The position numbers and the translations under genes are program-made. 64,000 nt of DNA from Planctomycetota bacterium (lineage in GTDB: Bacteria > Planctomycetota > PUPC01 > DSUN01), in assembly GCA_035384565.1 (NCBI GenBank), contig DAOOIT010000016.1, forward strand, positions 39,903 through 103,902, written 5' to 3'. Each line of letters opens with the position of its first letter. The stretch's first letter is position 1. Positions 24,240 to 31,990 of the stretch are shown piece after piece. The notes beneath the pieces were generated by a model. It made no database searches. It was not told the DNA's origin and was given only the letters and a program-made list of their open reading frames with translations.

Positions 24240-24947
24240 ATGCGTCTGACCCGATCTTCTTGGGTGTGCATCTTCATCGTCGTCGCATCGCGGCTCGGCC
24301 TCGCCGTTCCCATCACCCTGCTCGAGTACACTTTCCCCACGGCGGGCGGCGCGGGGGTCGAAGTCCACTCCTCGCTCAACCCAACCACCGTCGCCGTAGG
24401 CCTCAACCCGTCGTTCAACATGGCGATTCGAGACACGGCGGGCACCATCACCCTCGGCACCGAGAACCCCACGCCGAACTACGCCACGCAGCCTGTGCTG
24501 CGCGTGGACCCCGATGGCAATTCCAGTAGCCTGGCTCAGGCCATTACGAACAACAAGTACTTCGTCTTCGCGCTGCAGCCCGACCTCAACTACGAGCTGG
24601 ACCTGCTCCAGCTCGAGTTCCTCACTGCGCGCGGGGGCGCGGGCACGCCGCGCGGTTGGGGGCTGCGGTCGAGCGTTGACGGCTATGCCTCCACCATCGC
24701 GGGGGCGGACATCACAACCGTGCGCGCGACATGGTCGAGCGTCACGGTGCCCCTGCCCGCTTCGTACTTCGAGGGCATCACGGGCCCCGTCACGTTTCGC
24801 ATGTACGTGTACTCGCCCGCGGACGGCTCGACCATCGAGTTCGACAACATCCGCCTCATCGGCGAGGCGACGCTACTGCCCGAGCCCGCCACCATGTCGC
24901 TCCTCGCCGTGGGGGCGCTGATCCTCGTTCGTCGCCGCCGCAAGTGA
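24240..24947 (+). CDS. PEP-CTERM sorting-domain protein
   Basis: 235 residues. An N-terminal hydrophobic signal (SWVCIFIVVASRLGLA) is followed by a beta-rich body typical of extracellular PEP-CTERM proteins (for example ITGPVTFRMYVYSPADGS). The tail is LLPEPATMSLLAVGALILVR followed by basic residues: the PEP motif, membrane segment and Arg cluster recognised by exosortase. The protein is therefore probably cleaved and attached or released by EpsH/XrtA-type sorting. No exosortase gene lies in the window. A strong promoter stands directly upstream, so it is likely a single-gene unit. Its binding target is unknown. Confidence 0.85.
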   Translation: MRLTRSSWVCIFIVVASRLGLAVPITLLEYTFPTAGGAGVEVHSSLNPTTVAVGLNPSFNMAIRDTAGTITLGTENPTPNYATQPVLRVDPDGNSSSLAQAITNNKYFVFALQPDLNYELDLLQLEFLTARGGAGTPRGWGLRSSVDGYASTIAGADITTVRATWSSVTVPLPASYFEGITGPVTFRMYVYSPADGSTIEFDNIRLIGEATLLPEPATMSLLAVGALILVRRRRK

Positions 24948-24995
24948 CCCTGGCCCGCGCCCGCGTCTCCCCCATTTCCCCCCGTTCCGAGCCCG

Positions 24996-25004
24996 TGGTA
25001 TAAT
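24996..25004 (+). promoter_or_regulatory. Extended -10 promoter element upstream of the LysE-type gene
   Basis: TG-g-TATAAT at 24996-25004. No good -35 box is seen, as expected for extended -10 promoters. The ATG is at 25046. Confidence 0.45.
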
Positions 25005-25045
25005 GCCGCCGTCGGCGGCCCCAGGACACTCCACGCGGAACAGCC

Positions 25046-25732
25046 ATGAAGAGCCGCTGGGCCATCTTCGCGAGCGCACTGGTCATCGGCCTCTCGGGCG
25101 CCATGATGCCCGGGCCGCTGCTCACGGCGAGCATCGGCTACACGATGCAGCGCGGGTTCCTCGCGGGCGGACCGCTGCTGGTCCTCGGCCACGCCATCCT
25201 GGAGCTTGCGCTCGTGGTGCTAGTCCTCGCGGGCATCGGGCCGCTGCTGTCGCGGCCAAGGGTGGGCGCCGCCATCGGCCTCGTCGGAGGCGCCGTGCTC
25301 ATCTGGATGGGCTACGGGATGATTTCCTCAGCCATGGGCGGGATGCGGCTCGCTGCCGAGCCGCGCGCGGGCACACTGATGACCAGTCCCGTGCTCGCGG
25401 GAGCGCTCATCTCGCTTGCGAACCCCTACTGGTCGCTGTGGTGGGCGACGATTGGGCTGAAGTACATTGCTCTTTCGCGCGAAAGAGCCAACACCGGTGT
25501 CGTCGCATTCTACTGCGGCCATCAACTCTCGGACGTGGCCTGGTACTTCTTCGTCGCAGGCGCCGTGGCCCTGGGCCGCAAGGCCATCCCCGATGTGGTC
25601 TATCGCTGGGCCATCGGTGCCTGTGGCATCGTGCTCCTGGCCTTCGCCGCATACTTCATGGTCGGAGCGGTCCGCACCTTCGTTCGCGCGCGTCTCGCCC
25701 TCCCGAAGGTTCCAACACCTTCGGGAGGGTAA
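25046..25732 (+). CDS. LysE/RhtB-family amino-acid exporter
   Basis: 228 residues with about six membrane segments and the family motif GAMMPGPLLTASIGYTMQRG near the N-terminus, plus SLANPYWSLWWATIG in the middle. Family members export amino acids or related small molecules; the substrate is unknown. The last ten residues (ARLALPKVPTPSGG) and the TAA stop are encoded by a palindromic repeat (25698-25729), so the natural C-terminus was probably altered by repeat insertion. The gene precedes a fumarylacetoacetate-hydrolase-type gene by about 100 bases and stands near D-amino-acid genes, which makes a role in amino-acid efflux plausible. Confidence 0.75.
   Translation: MKSRWAIFASALVIGLSGAMMPGPLLTASIGYTMQRGFLAGGPLLVLGHAILELALVVLVLAGIGPLLSRPRVGAAIGLVGGAVLIWMGYGMISSAMGGMRLAAEPRAGTLMTSPVLAGALISLANPYWSLWWATIGLKYIALSRERANTGVVAFYCGHQLSDVAWYFFVAGAVALGRKAIPDVVYRWAIGACGIVLLAFAAYFMVGAVRTFVRARLALPKVPTPSGG
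25698..25729. repeat. Perfect hairpin, arms CCCTCCCGAAGGT / ACCTTCGGGAGGG (family C)
   Basis: 13-bp arms (25698-25710, 25717-25729) with loop TCCAAC. It covers the last codons of the LysE-type gene and could also serve as a weak terminator, though no T-run follows. Confidence 0.8.
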
Positions 25733-25767
25733 TCCGGCCGCGCCCTGGCCGGGGCGACGTGACGTTA

Positions 25768-25799
25768 CCCTCCCGCAGGTACTGGAACCTGCGGGAGGG
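25768..25799. repeat. Perfect hairpin, arms CCCTCCCGCAGGT / ACCTGCGGGAGGG (family C, inverted copy)
   Basis: 13-bp arms (25768-25780, 25787-25799) with loop ACTGGA. Compared with the copy 38 bases upstream, one stem pair differs on both sides (A-T versus C-G) and the loop is in the reverse sense. Confidence 0.8.
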
Positions 25800-25829
25800 A
25801 GCGGACTCTCAACTGAAAGGGGAAACCGA

Positions 25830-26756
25830 ATGCGTCTCGTCACATTCCGCAAGGGCAAGGCCAACCATCTCGGTGCGATCGTGGGCGACAGCGTGGCCGA
25901 CATCGTGGCGGCCAGCCGCGCCAGCGGCGGCCCGGCCCTCCCGGCCGACATGATCGCGCTGCTCGACATGGGCGCCAAGGGCCTGCGCGCCGCCAAGGCC
26001 GCGGCCCGCTTCGCCCTCAAGAACCCCAAGCGCGGCCTCCTCGTGCCGCTCGAACTCGTGCGCCTCGAAGCCCCCGTGCCCTGCCCCCGCAAGCTCCTCG
26101 CCCTCGCGGGCAACTACTCCTCGCACCTCAAGGAGGAGGGCAAGAACGCCCGCGCCAAGCGCGAGCAGACGCCCCGCGTGTTCATGAAGCCCCCCTCCAC
26201 CACCGTCAACCGTCCCGGCGGACCCATCCCCATCACCCGCTATTCTCACTTCGTGGACTGGGAGGTGGAGCTGGGCATCGTTATCGGCCGCAAGGCGAGG
26301 GACGTGTCGGCTAAGGATGCTTCCCGCCACATCGCAGGCTACACCATCGTTAACGACATCTCGGAGCGCGAGTTCTGCGTCCAGAAGCGCACGAAGACCG
26401 AGGACTTCGACAAGTTCTTCGACTGGCTGAACGGCAAGTGGCCCGACGGCTTCGCCCCGATGGGGCCGTGCATCACCACGCCCGACGAGATCGGCGACCC
26501 GATGAACCTGGCCATCCGCCTGAGCGTGAACGGCACCGTGATGCAGGACGCGAACACGAGCGGGATGATCTACAACTGTGCGGAAATCGTGTCCTTCATC
26601 TCGCGCTGGGTCACGCTGGAGCCGGGCGACATCATCGCCACGGGCACCCCCGCCGGCATCGGCAAGGTGCGCGGCATCCGCCTGAGGCCAGGCGACCTGG
26701 TGCGGTGCGAGATTGAGAAGATCGGTGTGCTGGAGAACAGGGTCGTGAAGAGCTGA
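25830..26756 (+). CDS. Fumarylacetoacetate hydrolase (FAH) family protein
   Basis: 308 residues from the ATG at 25830 with AAGGGG 8 bases before it; an upstream extension of the frame crosses the repeats and is not used. The core motifs are present: FMKPPSTTVNRPGGPI, DWEVELGIVIGRKA (metal-binding Glu-x-Glu), NDISEREFC and DIIATGTPAGIG. Relatives include acylpyruvases, 2-keto-3-deoxy sugar acid or 5-carboxymethyl-2-hydroxymuconate enzymes, and oxaloacetate decarboxylases. The reaction cannot be pinned down. Its place next to amino-acid genes and sugar oxidoreductases fits a keto-acid cleavage or decarboxylation role. Confidence 0.8.
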   Translation: MRLVTFRKGKANHLGAIVGDSVADIVAASRASGGPALPADMIALLDMGAKGLRAAKAAARFALKNPKRGLLVPLELVRLEAPVPCPRKLLALAGNYSSHLKEEGKNARAKREQTPRVFMKPPSTTVNRPGGPIPITRYSHFVDWEVELGIVIGRKARDVSAKDASRHIAGYTIVNDISEREFCVQKRTKTEDFDKFFDWLNGKWPDGFAPMGPCITTPDEIGDPMNLAIRLSVNGTVMQDANTSGMIYNCAEIVSFISRWVTLEPGDIIATGTPAGIGKVRGIRLRPGDLVRCEIEKIGVLENRVVKS

Positions 26757-26807
26757 TGCGTGATGCGTGAGAAGAGAGACTGCCGACTCGCTTTCCCGGG
26801 GCTCGCA

Positions 26808-28331
26808 TTACACAAGCTCGCCGTCGCGCAGGACGAGTCGGCCGCTCAGAAGCACGTGGTGGACCCCTTCGGCGAGGAGGAGCGGCTGGTCGTAGGTGGC
26901 GCGGTCGCGGATGGCCGTGGGGTCGAAAACCACGAGGTCCGCCGCCATGCCCTCGGCGATGACGCCCCGGCCATCCAGGCCATAGCGGCGGGCGGGAACC
27001 GACGTGATGCGGCGAATGGCCTCCTCGAGCGGCAAGAGACCAAGGTCCCTCACGTAGTGGCCAAGGTAGCGGGCGAAGCAGCCCGAGGCCCTCGGGTGGC
27101 GTGCGCCGCCCATCGGGATGCTGTCGCTGCCCACAAGGCACAGCGGGTGACGCAGCACCTCGCGTAGATCGCTCTCCTCGATCGGCCAGCCTACGACGCC
27201 CACGCGCAGCCGCTCCTCAACCAGAAGGTCCACGCAGGCGTCGAAGACGTCCTTGCCCACGGCCTCGGCGAAGGCGGGCAGGCGCAGGCCCTCGAAGCGC
27301 CGGTTCGCCTCGCTCCACACGCTGGCGATGTGGACCTCAGACCAGTCGGCCGCGGGCGCAGCATCCCGCAGGCGACGCCGCTCGGCGGGCTCGCCCAACA
27401 GAGACAACGCCGCCTCGATGCCCCCCGCATACACCTCGGGCGCGAGGAACAGCGCCGACATGAGCGTGTAACCTTTGAGGTAGGTGTACATGTCGAAGGC
27501 GACGTCCACCCCCCTCGCCCGCCAGGACTCGATGTGGGTGAGCACATCGCCCGCGCGGTTGCGGAACCTGCCCTGCGGCCTCAGGTGGGAGATCTGGACG
27601 GGCAGGCCGGCGCGGCGGCCGATCTCGCACGCCTCATCTATCGCATCAAGGAACTGGTCAGTGTAGTTGCGCAGGTGCGTCACATAGACGCCCCCGCGCG
27701 CGGCCACGACCTCGGCCACCGCGACGAGTTCCTCGATGTCGGCCTCGGAGCCGGGGAAGTAGGTGAGCCCGGTCGAGAGCCCCCGGGCGCCTTGCTCCAT
27801 TCCCTCGGCGGCGAGGGCCTTCATCCGGTCGAGCTGCCGCGACGAGAGCGGGCCGCGGCGCATCCCCGCCACCTCCGCGCGCAGCAGCCCGTGCGGCAGG
27901 ATGGCAACAACATGGGCCGCGCTGCCCCGGAGGAGCGCAAGGTAATCCGCCACGGTGCGGAACGGCGGCAACGCAGGATCGCCCGTGATGCCGGCCAGGT
28001 AGTCGCGAAACAGGGCCTGGGTCCCGGGCGATGCGGGCGCGAAGCCCAGGCCGCACTGGCCAACATGGTAGGTGGTGATCCCTTGCCGCAGGCCGTCGAG
28101 ATGGGCCGGCTCGGCAACAAGCGACAGGTCGAAGTGGGTGTGAATGTCATGGAAGCCCGGAGCCACGGCCAGGCCCGTAGCCTCCAGCACCTCGCCGTCG
28201 GCGCCCTGGCCGCAGCCGCCGACAGCGGCGATGCGGCCGCCCTCCACGAGCACATCGGCCCGCCTTGCCGGCGCGCCCGTGCCGTCAATCACCGTGCCGC
28301 CTCGCACAAGAATGCGGCCCAATTTGCCCAT
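26808..28331 (-). CDS. N-acyl-D-amino-acid deacylase (amidohydrolase superfamily)
   Basis: 507 residues from the ATG at 28331. It shows the amidohydrolase layout: N-terminal beta part (RILVRGGTVIDGTGAP), metal-binding HTHFDLS near residue 65, TTYHVGQCGLGFAP with the Cys ligand region, LSTGLTYFPGSEAD, THLRNY and QISHLRPQG. A C-terminal beta part closes with ADLVVFDP. These are hallmarks of D-aminoacylases, which remove acyl groups from N-acyl-D-amino acids. It is divergent from a D-serine dehydratase/D-threonine aldolase-like gene across 86 bases, which supports D-amino-acid catabolism. It converges on the FAH-family gene with a 51-base gap that holds no obvious terminator. Confidence 0.85.
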   Translation of the reverse strand: MGKLGRILVRGGTVIDGTGAPARRADVLVEGGRIAAVGGCGQGADGEVLEATGLAVAPGFHDIHTHFDLSLVAEPAHLDGLRQGITTYHVGQCGLGFAPASPGTQALFRDYLAGITGDPALPPFRTVADYLALLRGSAAHVVAILPHGLLRAEVAGMRRGPLSSRQLDRMKALAAEGMEQGARGLSTGLTYFPGSEADIEELVAVAEVVAARGGVYVTHLRNYTDQFLDAIDEACEIGRRAGLPVQISHLRPQGRFRNRAGDVLTHIESWRARGVDVAFDMYTYLKGYTLMSALFLAPEVYAGGIEAALSLLGEPAERRRLRDAAPAADWSEVHIASVWSEANRRFEGLRLPAFAEAVGKDVFDACVDLLVEERLRVGVVGWPIEESDLREVLRHPLCLVGSDSIPMGGARHPRASGCFARYLGHYVRDLGLLPLEEAIRRITSVPARRYGLDGRGVIAEGMAADLVVFDPTAIRDRATYDQPLLLAEGVHHVLLSGRLVLRDGELV

Positions 28332-28417
28332 CACCTGCCTTTCCTCTACAATCTCCGTCGTGGGTCGTCAGTATAGCACGGACGCTCTCCGGCTACCAGT
28401 CTCCTGAGGACGTTGCG

Positions 28418-29500
28418 ATGGGTTCTGTGGCGATTGCGGAACTGGATACCCCCGCGTTGGTGATCGATCTGGACGCGCTGGAGCGCAACCTGCGGCGGAT
28501 GGCCGCGTTCTTCGCGCCGCTGCCGTGCAAGCTGCGGCCCCACGCGAAGACCCACAAGTGCACCGAGATCGCGCGCCGCCAGGTGGCGCTGGGGGCCATC
28601 GGCATCACGTGCGCCAAGCTGGGCGAGGCCGAGGCGATGGCCGCGGGCGGCATCGAGGACATCCTCATCGCCAATCAGGTGGTCGGCGAGCGCAAGCTCC
28701 AGCGCCTCGCAGCACTGGCCCGTCGCGCCCTGGTGACCGTGGCCGTGGACAATCTGGTCAACGCCGGCGCGATTGCCGAAGCCGCGCGCCGCGCCGGGGC
28801 CACGGTGGGGGCGCTCATCGAGGTGGACACGGGAATGGGGCGCTGCGGCATGCCCGCCGACCGAGCGACCATCGTGCGCGCCGCGCAGGAGGTCGCGCGC
28901 ATGCCGGGGCTCCGCTTCCGCGGCCTGATGGGCTACGAGGGCCACGCCGTGCTGCTGGAGGACGCCACCGAGCGAAAGGCCCGGGCCGAAGCGGCCGCAC
29001 GCACCCTGGTGGCCTGTGTCGAGGCGGTGCGGAAGGCGGGGATCGCGGTGGAGATCGTCTCGGCCGGCGGCACAGGCACCTACGACCTCACCTCGCAGGT
29101 CGAAGGCATCACCGAAATCCAGGCCGGCTCGTACGTGTTCATGGACGCCCGCTACGCGCGTGTGAAGCCCGAGTTCGAGAACGCCCTCTTCCTCGCCGCC
29201 ACCGTGGTGAGCCGGCCCACGCCCGACCGCGTGGTGCTCGACGCTGGGATGAAATCCGTCACCCACGAATTCGGCCTGCCCGCCGTGGCCGAGCCGCCGG
29301 GCCTGAGGCTGGCCAGCCTGTCGGAGGAGCACGCCACCTGCACGGCCGAGGGGCTGTGCGACCTGGCGCCCGGCGACCAGGTGTGGCTCCTACCCACGCA
29401 CTGCTGCACCACCGTGAACCTTCACGACCGCTACTGGTGCGTGCGCGACGGCCGGGTGGCGGCCTCCTGGCCCATCGAAGCCCGCGGCAAGTTCGCCTGA
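28418..29500 (+). CDS. PLP- and metal-dependent D-serine dehydratase / D-threonine aldolase-like enzyme
   Basis: 360 residues from the ATG at 28418 (GAGGA upstream). It has an alanine-racemase-type PLP barrel with RPHAKTHK (PLP lysine Lys44), EVDTGMGRCG, SAGGTGTYD and a C-terminal domain with LPTHCCTTVNL. The metal ligands read His328-x-Cys330. His-x-Cys is the zinc pair of eukaryotic-type D-serine dehydratase (DSD), whereas D-threonine aldolases usually have His-x-Asp. I therefore lean to D-serine dehydratase-like activity, giving a keto acid and ammonia. It faces the N-acyl-D-amino-acid deacylase gene; together they could release and degrade D-amino acids, for example from peptidoglycan. 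Confidence 0.75.
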   Translation: MGSVAIAELDTPALVIDLDALERNLRRMAAFFAPLPCKLRPHAKTHKCTEIARRQVALGAIGITCAKLGEAEAMAAGGIEDILIANQVVGERKLQRLAALARRALVTVAVDNLVNAGAIAEAARRAGATVGALIEVDTGMGRCGMPADRATIVRAAQEVARMPGLRFRGLMGYEGHAVLLEDATERKARAEAAARTLVACVEAVRKAGIAVEIVSAGGTGTYDLTSQVEGITEIQAGSYVFMDARYARVKPEFENALFLAATVVSRPTPDRVVLDAGMKSVTHEFGLPAVAEPPGLRLASLSEEHATCTAEGLCDLAPGDQVWLLPTHCCTTVNLHDRYWCVRDGRVAASWPIEARGKFA

Positions 29501-29506
29501 CCCCCG

Positions 29507-29535
29507 TTGACTCCCCTCCCCTGCGTGCGTAGAAT
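29507..29535 (+). promoter_or_regulatory. Sigma-70-type promoter of wecB
   Basis: TTGACT (29507-29512), a 17-base spacer, TAGAAT (29530-29535). The start would be near 29542 and the ATG is at 29572. Confidence 0.65.
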
Positions 29536-29571
29536 CTGCCCTGCGCACTGACAGAGAGCGAAGAAGCCCAC

Positions 29572-30672
29572 ATGACCGTGACCACCATCGTCGGCGCCAG
29601 GCCGCAGTTCGTCAAGGCTGCCCCCGTCTCGCGCGCGCTCGCCGCACGCGGCGTGGCCGAAACGCTGGTCCACACCGGCCAACACTACGATCCGCAGCTC
29701 TCCGACGTCTTCTTCGCCGAGCTGCGCCTGCCAAAGCCCCACCACCACCTGGGCATCGGCTCCGGCACCCACGCGGCGCAAACGGGGCGCATGCTCGCCG
29801 CCATCGAGGCCGTGCTCGTGGCGGAACGGCCCGACTGGGCGCTCGTCTACGGCGACACCAACTCGACCCTGGCCGGCGCCCTCGCTGCCGCCAAGCTAGG
29901 GATTCGAGTCGCCCACGTGGAGGCGGGACTGCGCAGCTTCAACCGCACCATGCCCGAGGAGATCAACCGCGTGGTCGCCGACCACCTGGCCGACCTCCTC
30001 CTCTGCCCCACCCAGGCCGCCGTGAGAAATCTGGCCGCCGAGGGCATCCAGCGCGGCGTCCACCTCGTGGGCGATGTGATGTACGATTCCCTGCTCCATA
30101 ACCTCCGCCTCGCCGACCAGGCGCCCAGCCCTCTCGAGGCCATCGGCATCGCCCCGCGCGCCTACTACCTCGCCACCGTGCACCGCGCCGCCAACACCGA
30201 CGACCCCGCCCGCCTCGCCCGCCTGCTCGGCCTGCTCGCGGGCCTCGATGCGCCCGTGCTCCTGCCGCTCCATCCCCGAACAGCAGGAGCCCTCGCCGCC
30301 GCGGGCATGGAGGCCCGACACGGAGTCCTCCGCCCCATCGAGCCCGCCTCGTACCTTCAGATGCTCCGCCTCGAGCGGCACGCCAGGGCCATCCTCACCG
30401 ACTCGGGCGGCGTGCAGAAGGAGGCCTACCTCCTCGCCGTGCCCTGCATCACCCTCCGCGCCGAGACCGAGTGGGTGGAGACTGTGGAAGCAGGCTGGAA
30501 CGCGCTGGTGGACGCGGATGCGGCGCGCTTCGCCGAGGCGATGGAGGCCGTGGCCCGATGGGACGGGCAGCGCGCGCCTTTCGGCGCGGGCAGCGGACGC
30601 CCCGACCTCTACGGCGATGGCCACGCCGCCGAGGCCATCGCGGAAATCCTCACCCGAGTCCAGGAGGAGTAG
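29572..30672 (+). CDS. wecB: Non-hydrolysing UDP-N-acetylglucosamine 2-epimerase
   Basis: 366 residues, the normal length. Motifs: GARPQFVKAAPV, HTGQHYDPQLSD, VYGDTNSTLAGALAA, HVEAGLRSFNRTMPEEINR, TVHRAAN, PLHPRT and TDSGGVQKEA, which line the UDP-GlcNAc site in WecB/MnaA. The enzyme interconverts UDP-GlcNAc and UDP-ManNAc in the cytoplasm for surface polysaccharides. It has its own strong promoter; proB follows after about 110 bases that hold palindromic repeats. No other polysaccharide synthesis gene is adjacent. Confidence 0.9.
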   Translation: MTVTTIVGARPQFVKAAPVSRALAARGVAETLVHTGQHYDPQLSDVFFAELRLPKPHHHLGIGSGTHAAQTGRMLAAIEAVLVAERPDWALVYGDTNSTLAGALAAAKLGIRVAHVEAGLRSFNRTMPEEINRVVADHLADLLLCPTQAAVRNLAAEGIQRGVHLVGDVMYDSLLHNLRLADQAPSPLEAIGIAPRAYYLATVHRAANTDDPARLARLLGLLAGLDAPVLLPLHPRTAGALAAAGMEARHGVLRPIEPASYLQMLRLERHARAILTDSGGVQKEAYLLAVPCITLRAETEWVETVEAGWNALVDADAARFAEAMEAVARWDGQRAPFGAGSGRPDLYGDGHAAEAIAEILTRVQEE

Positions 30673-30694
30673 CCTCTCTTGCGGACGCATGTGG

Positions 30695-30751
30695 CGACAA
30701 GCGCCGCGCTTGTCGAGACGCCGAAGGGGACCGCAAGCGGGATGCTTGCGG
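30695..30751. repeat. Two adjacent palindromes (family B and a related one)
   Basis: CGACAAGCG-ccg-CGCTTGTCG (30695-30715) repeats the arms found at 18185-18205. CCGCAAGC ... GCTTGCGG (30731-30738 / 30744-30751) follows. Outer GTGGC and GCCAC bases may also pair. They lie in the wecB-proB gap. Confidence 0.7.
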
Positions 30752-30781
30752 CCACACAGAGAGATAGGAAGGCTCAGCGAC

Positions 30782-31921
30782 ATGGCTGTTGACCCCCGCC
30801 AACTGCTGGCACAGGCCCGCCGAGTAGTCGTCAAGATCGGCTCGAACGTCCTCACCTCGAAGACCGGCTCGCTGGACCGCCGCCGCGTGCACCACCTGGC
30901 GGACCAGATCTCTGAGCTCTGCGACGCGGGGCGCGAGATCATCGTCGTCAGCTCCGGCGCCATCGCCGCCGGCATGGGCGAGCTGGGCCTGCCCAAGCGC
31001 CCGGCCACCCTGCCCGAGCTTCAGGCCGCCGCCGCCGTGGGCCAGAGCCGCCTGATCCGCACCTACAACGAGAGCTTCCGCCGCCACGGCCGCTGCGTGG
31101 GCCAGGTGCTGCTGACCCGCGAGGACATGGAACACCGCGCCCGCTTCCTCAACACCCGCAATACCCTCCACGCGCTCGTGGCCATGGGCTGCGTGCCGGT
31201 GATCAACGAGAACGACTCGGTGTCGGTGGACGAGATTCGCTACGGCGACAACGACTTCCTGGCGGCGCACCTGGCCGCGCTGATCCTCGCCGACCTGCTG
31301 GTGATCCTGAGCACCGTGGACGGCCTGCTGGAGGAGGATGCCGCGGGCCGCCCGCACGTCGTGCCCCTGGTCGAAAGAATCTCGGACGACATCGTGAGGC
31401 TCGATACGGGCGAGAAGTCGGCGCGCGGCACGGGAGGCATGGGCAGCAAGCTGCGGGCGGCCGCTATGACGACCCGCGCGGGCGTGCCCGTGGTGATCGC
31501 GGGCGGCCGCCGCCGCGGCATCCTGCGCCGCATCGTCGCGGGCGAGAACGTCGGCACCCTCTTCCTGCCCGCGGCGCGCCGCATGGCCAGCCGCAAGCGC
31601 TGGATCGCCTTCACCGCCCGGCCCAGCGGCGAATTGGTGGTGGACGCGGGGGCACGGCGCGCGCTGGTCGAGGGCGGCAAGAGCCTGCTGGCCTCGGGGG
31701 TGCGGGCGGTCCGCGGCACGTTCGGCAAAGGCGCCGTGGTGGCTCTGGCCGTGGGCCAGGAGCCGCCCTTCGCGCGCGGCCTCACCAACTACTCCTCGGC
31801 CGAGCTGGCCCTCATCCAGGGCTACCACACGCGCGACATCCAGGCGCGTCTCGGCTACAAGGACTACGACGAGGTGGTCCACCGCGACAATCTGGTGATT
31901 CTCGGGGGCGGAGCCGGCTGA
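30782..31921 (+). CDS. proB: Glutamate 5-kinase
   Basis: 379 residues from the ATG at 30782 (GGAAGG 9 bases upstream). It has an amino-acid-kinase domain with VVVKIGSNVLTS, IIVVSSGAIAAGMGEL, NENDSVSVDEIRYGDNDFLA and GTGGMGSKLRAA. A C-terminal PUA domain (about 280-379) includes SSAELALIQG and ARLGYKDYDEVVHRDNLV. It phosphorylates glutamate in the first step of proline synthesis. proA is not next to it. The end faces the zinc-ribbon gene across a 69-base gap with a small hairpin. Confidence 0.95.
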   Translation: MAVDPRQLLAQARRVVVKIGSNVLTSKTGSLDRRRVHHLADQISELCDAGREIIVVSSGAIAAGMGELGLPKRPATLPELQAAAAVGQSRLIRTYNESFRRHGRCVGQVLLTREDMEHRARFLNTRNTLHALVAMGCVPVINENDSVSVDEIRYGDNDFLAAHLAALILADLLVILSTVDGLLEEDAAGRPHVVPLVERISDDIVRLDTGEKSARGTGGMGSKLRAAAMTTRAGVPVVIAGGRRRGILRRIVAGENVGTLFLPAARRMASRKRWIAFTARPSGELVVDAGARRALVEGGKSLLASGVRAVRGTFGKGAVVALAVGQEPPFARGLTNYSSAELALIQGYHTRDIQARLGYKDYDEVVHRDNLVILGGGAG

Positions 31922-31930
31922 GCCGGCGAA

Positions 31931-31947
31931 GGAGGCGCCGCGCCTCC
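31931..31947. terminator. Possible bidirectional terminator hairpin between proB and the zinc-ribbon gene
   Basis: GGAGGCG-ccg-CGCCTCC, then a pyrimidine-rich run (CCTCTCTTC). It sits between two converging genes. A second hairpin, GCCGGC-tga-GCCGGC, overlaps the proB stop. There is no clean T-run. Confidence 0.4.
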
Positions 31948-31990
31948 CCTCTCTTCGGAGCGAAGCAGGCACTCGGCGCACCGCGGCCCG

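Noticed and set aside
25467..25829. N-terminal extension of the FAH-family protein
   Set aside because: The open frame crosses two palindromic repeats and overlaps LysE; the ATG at 25830 has a proper ribosome-binding site and matches family length.
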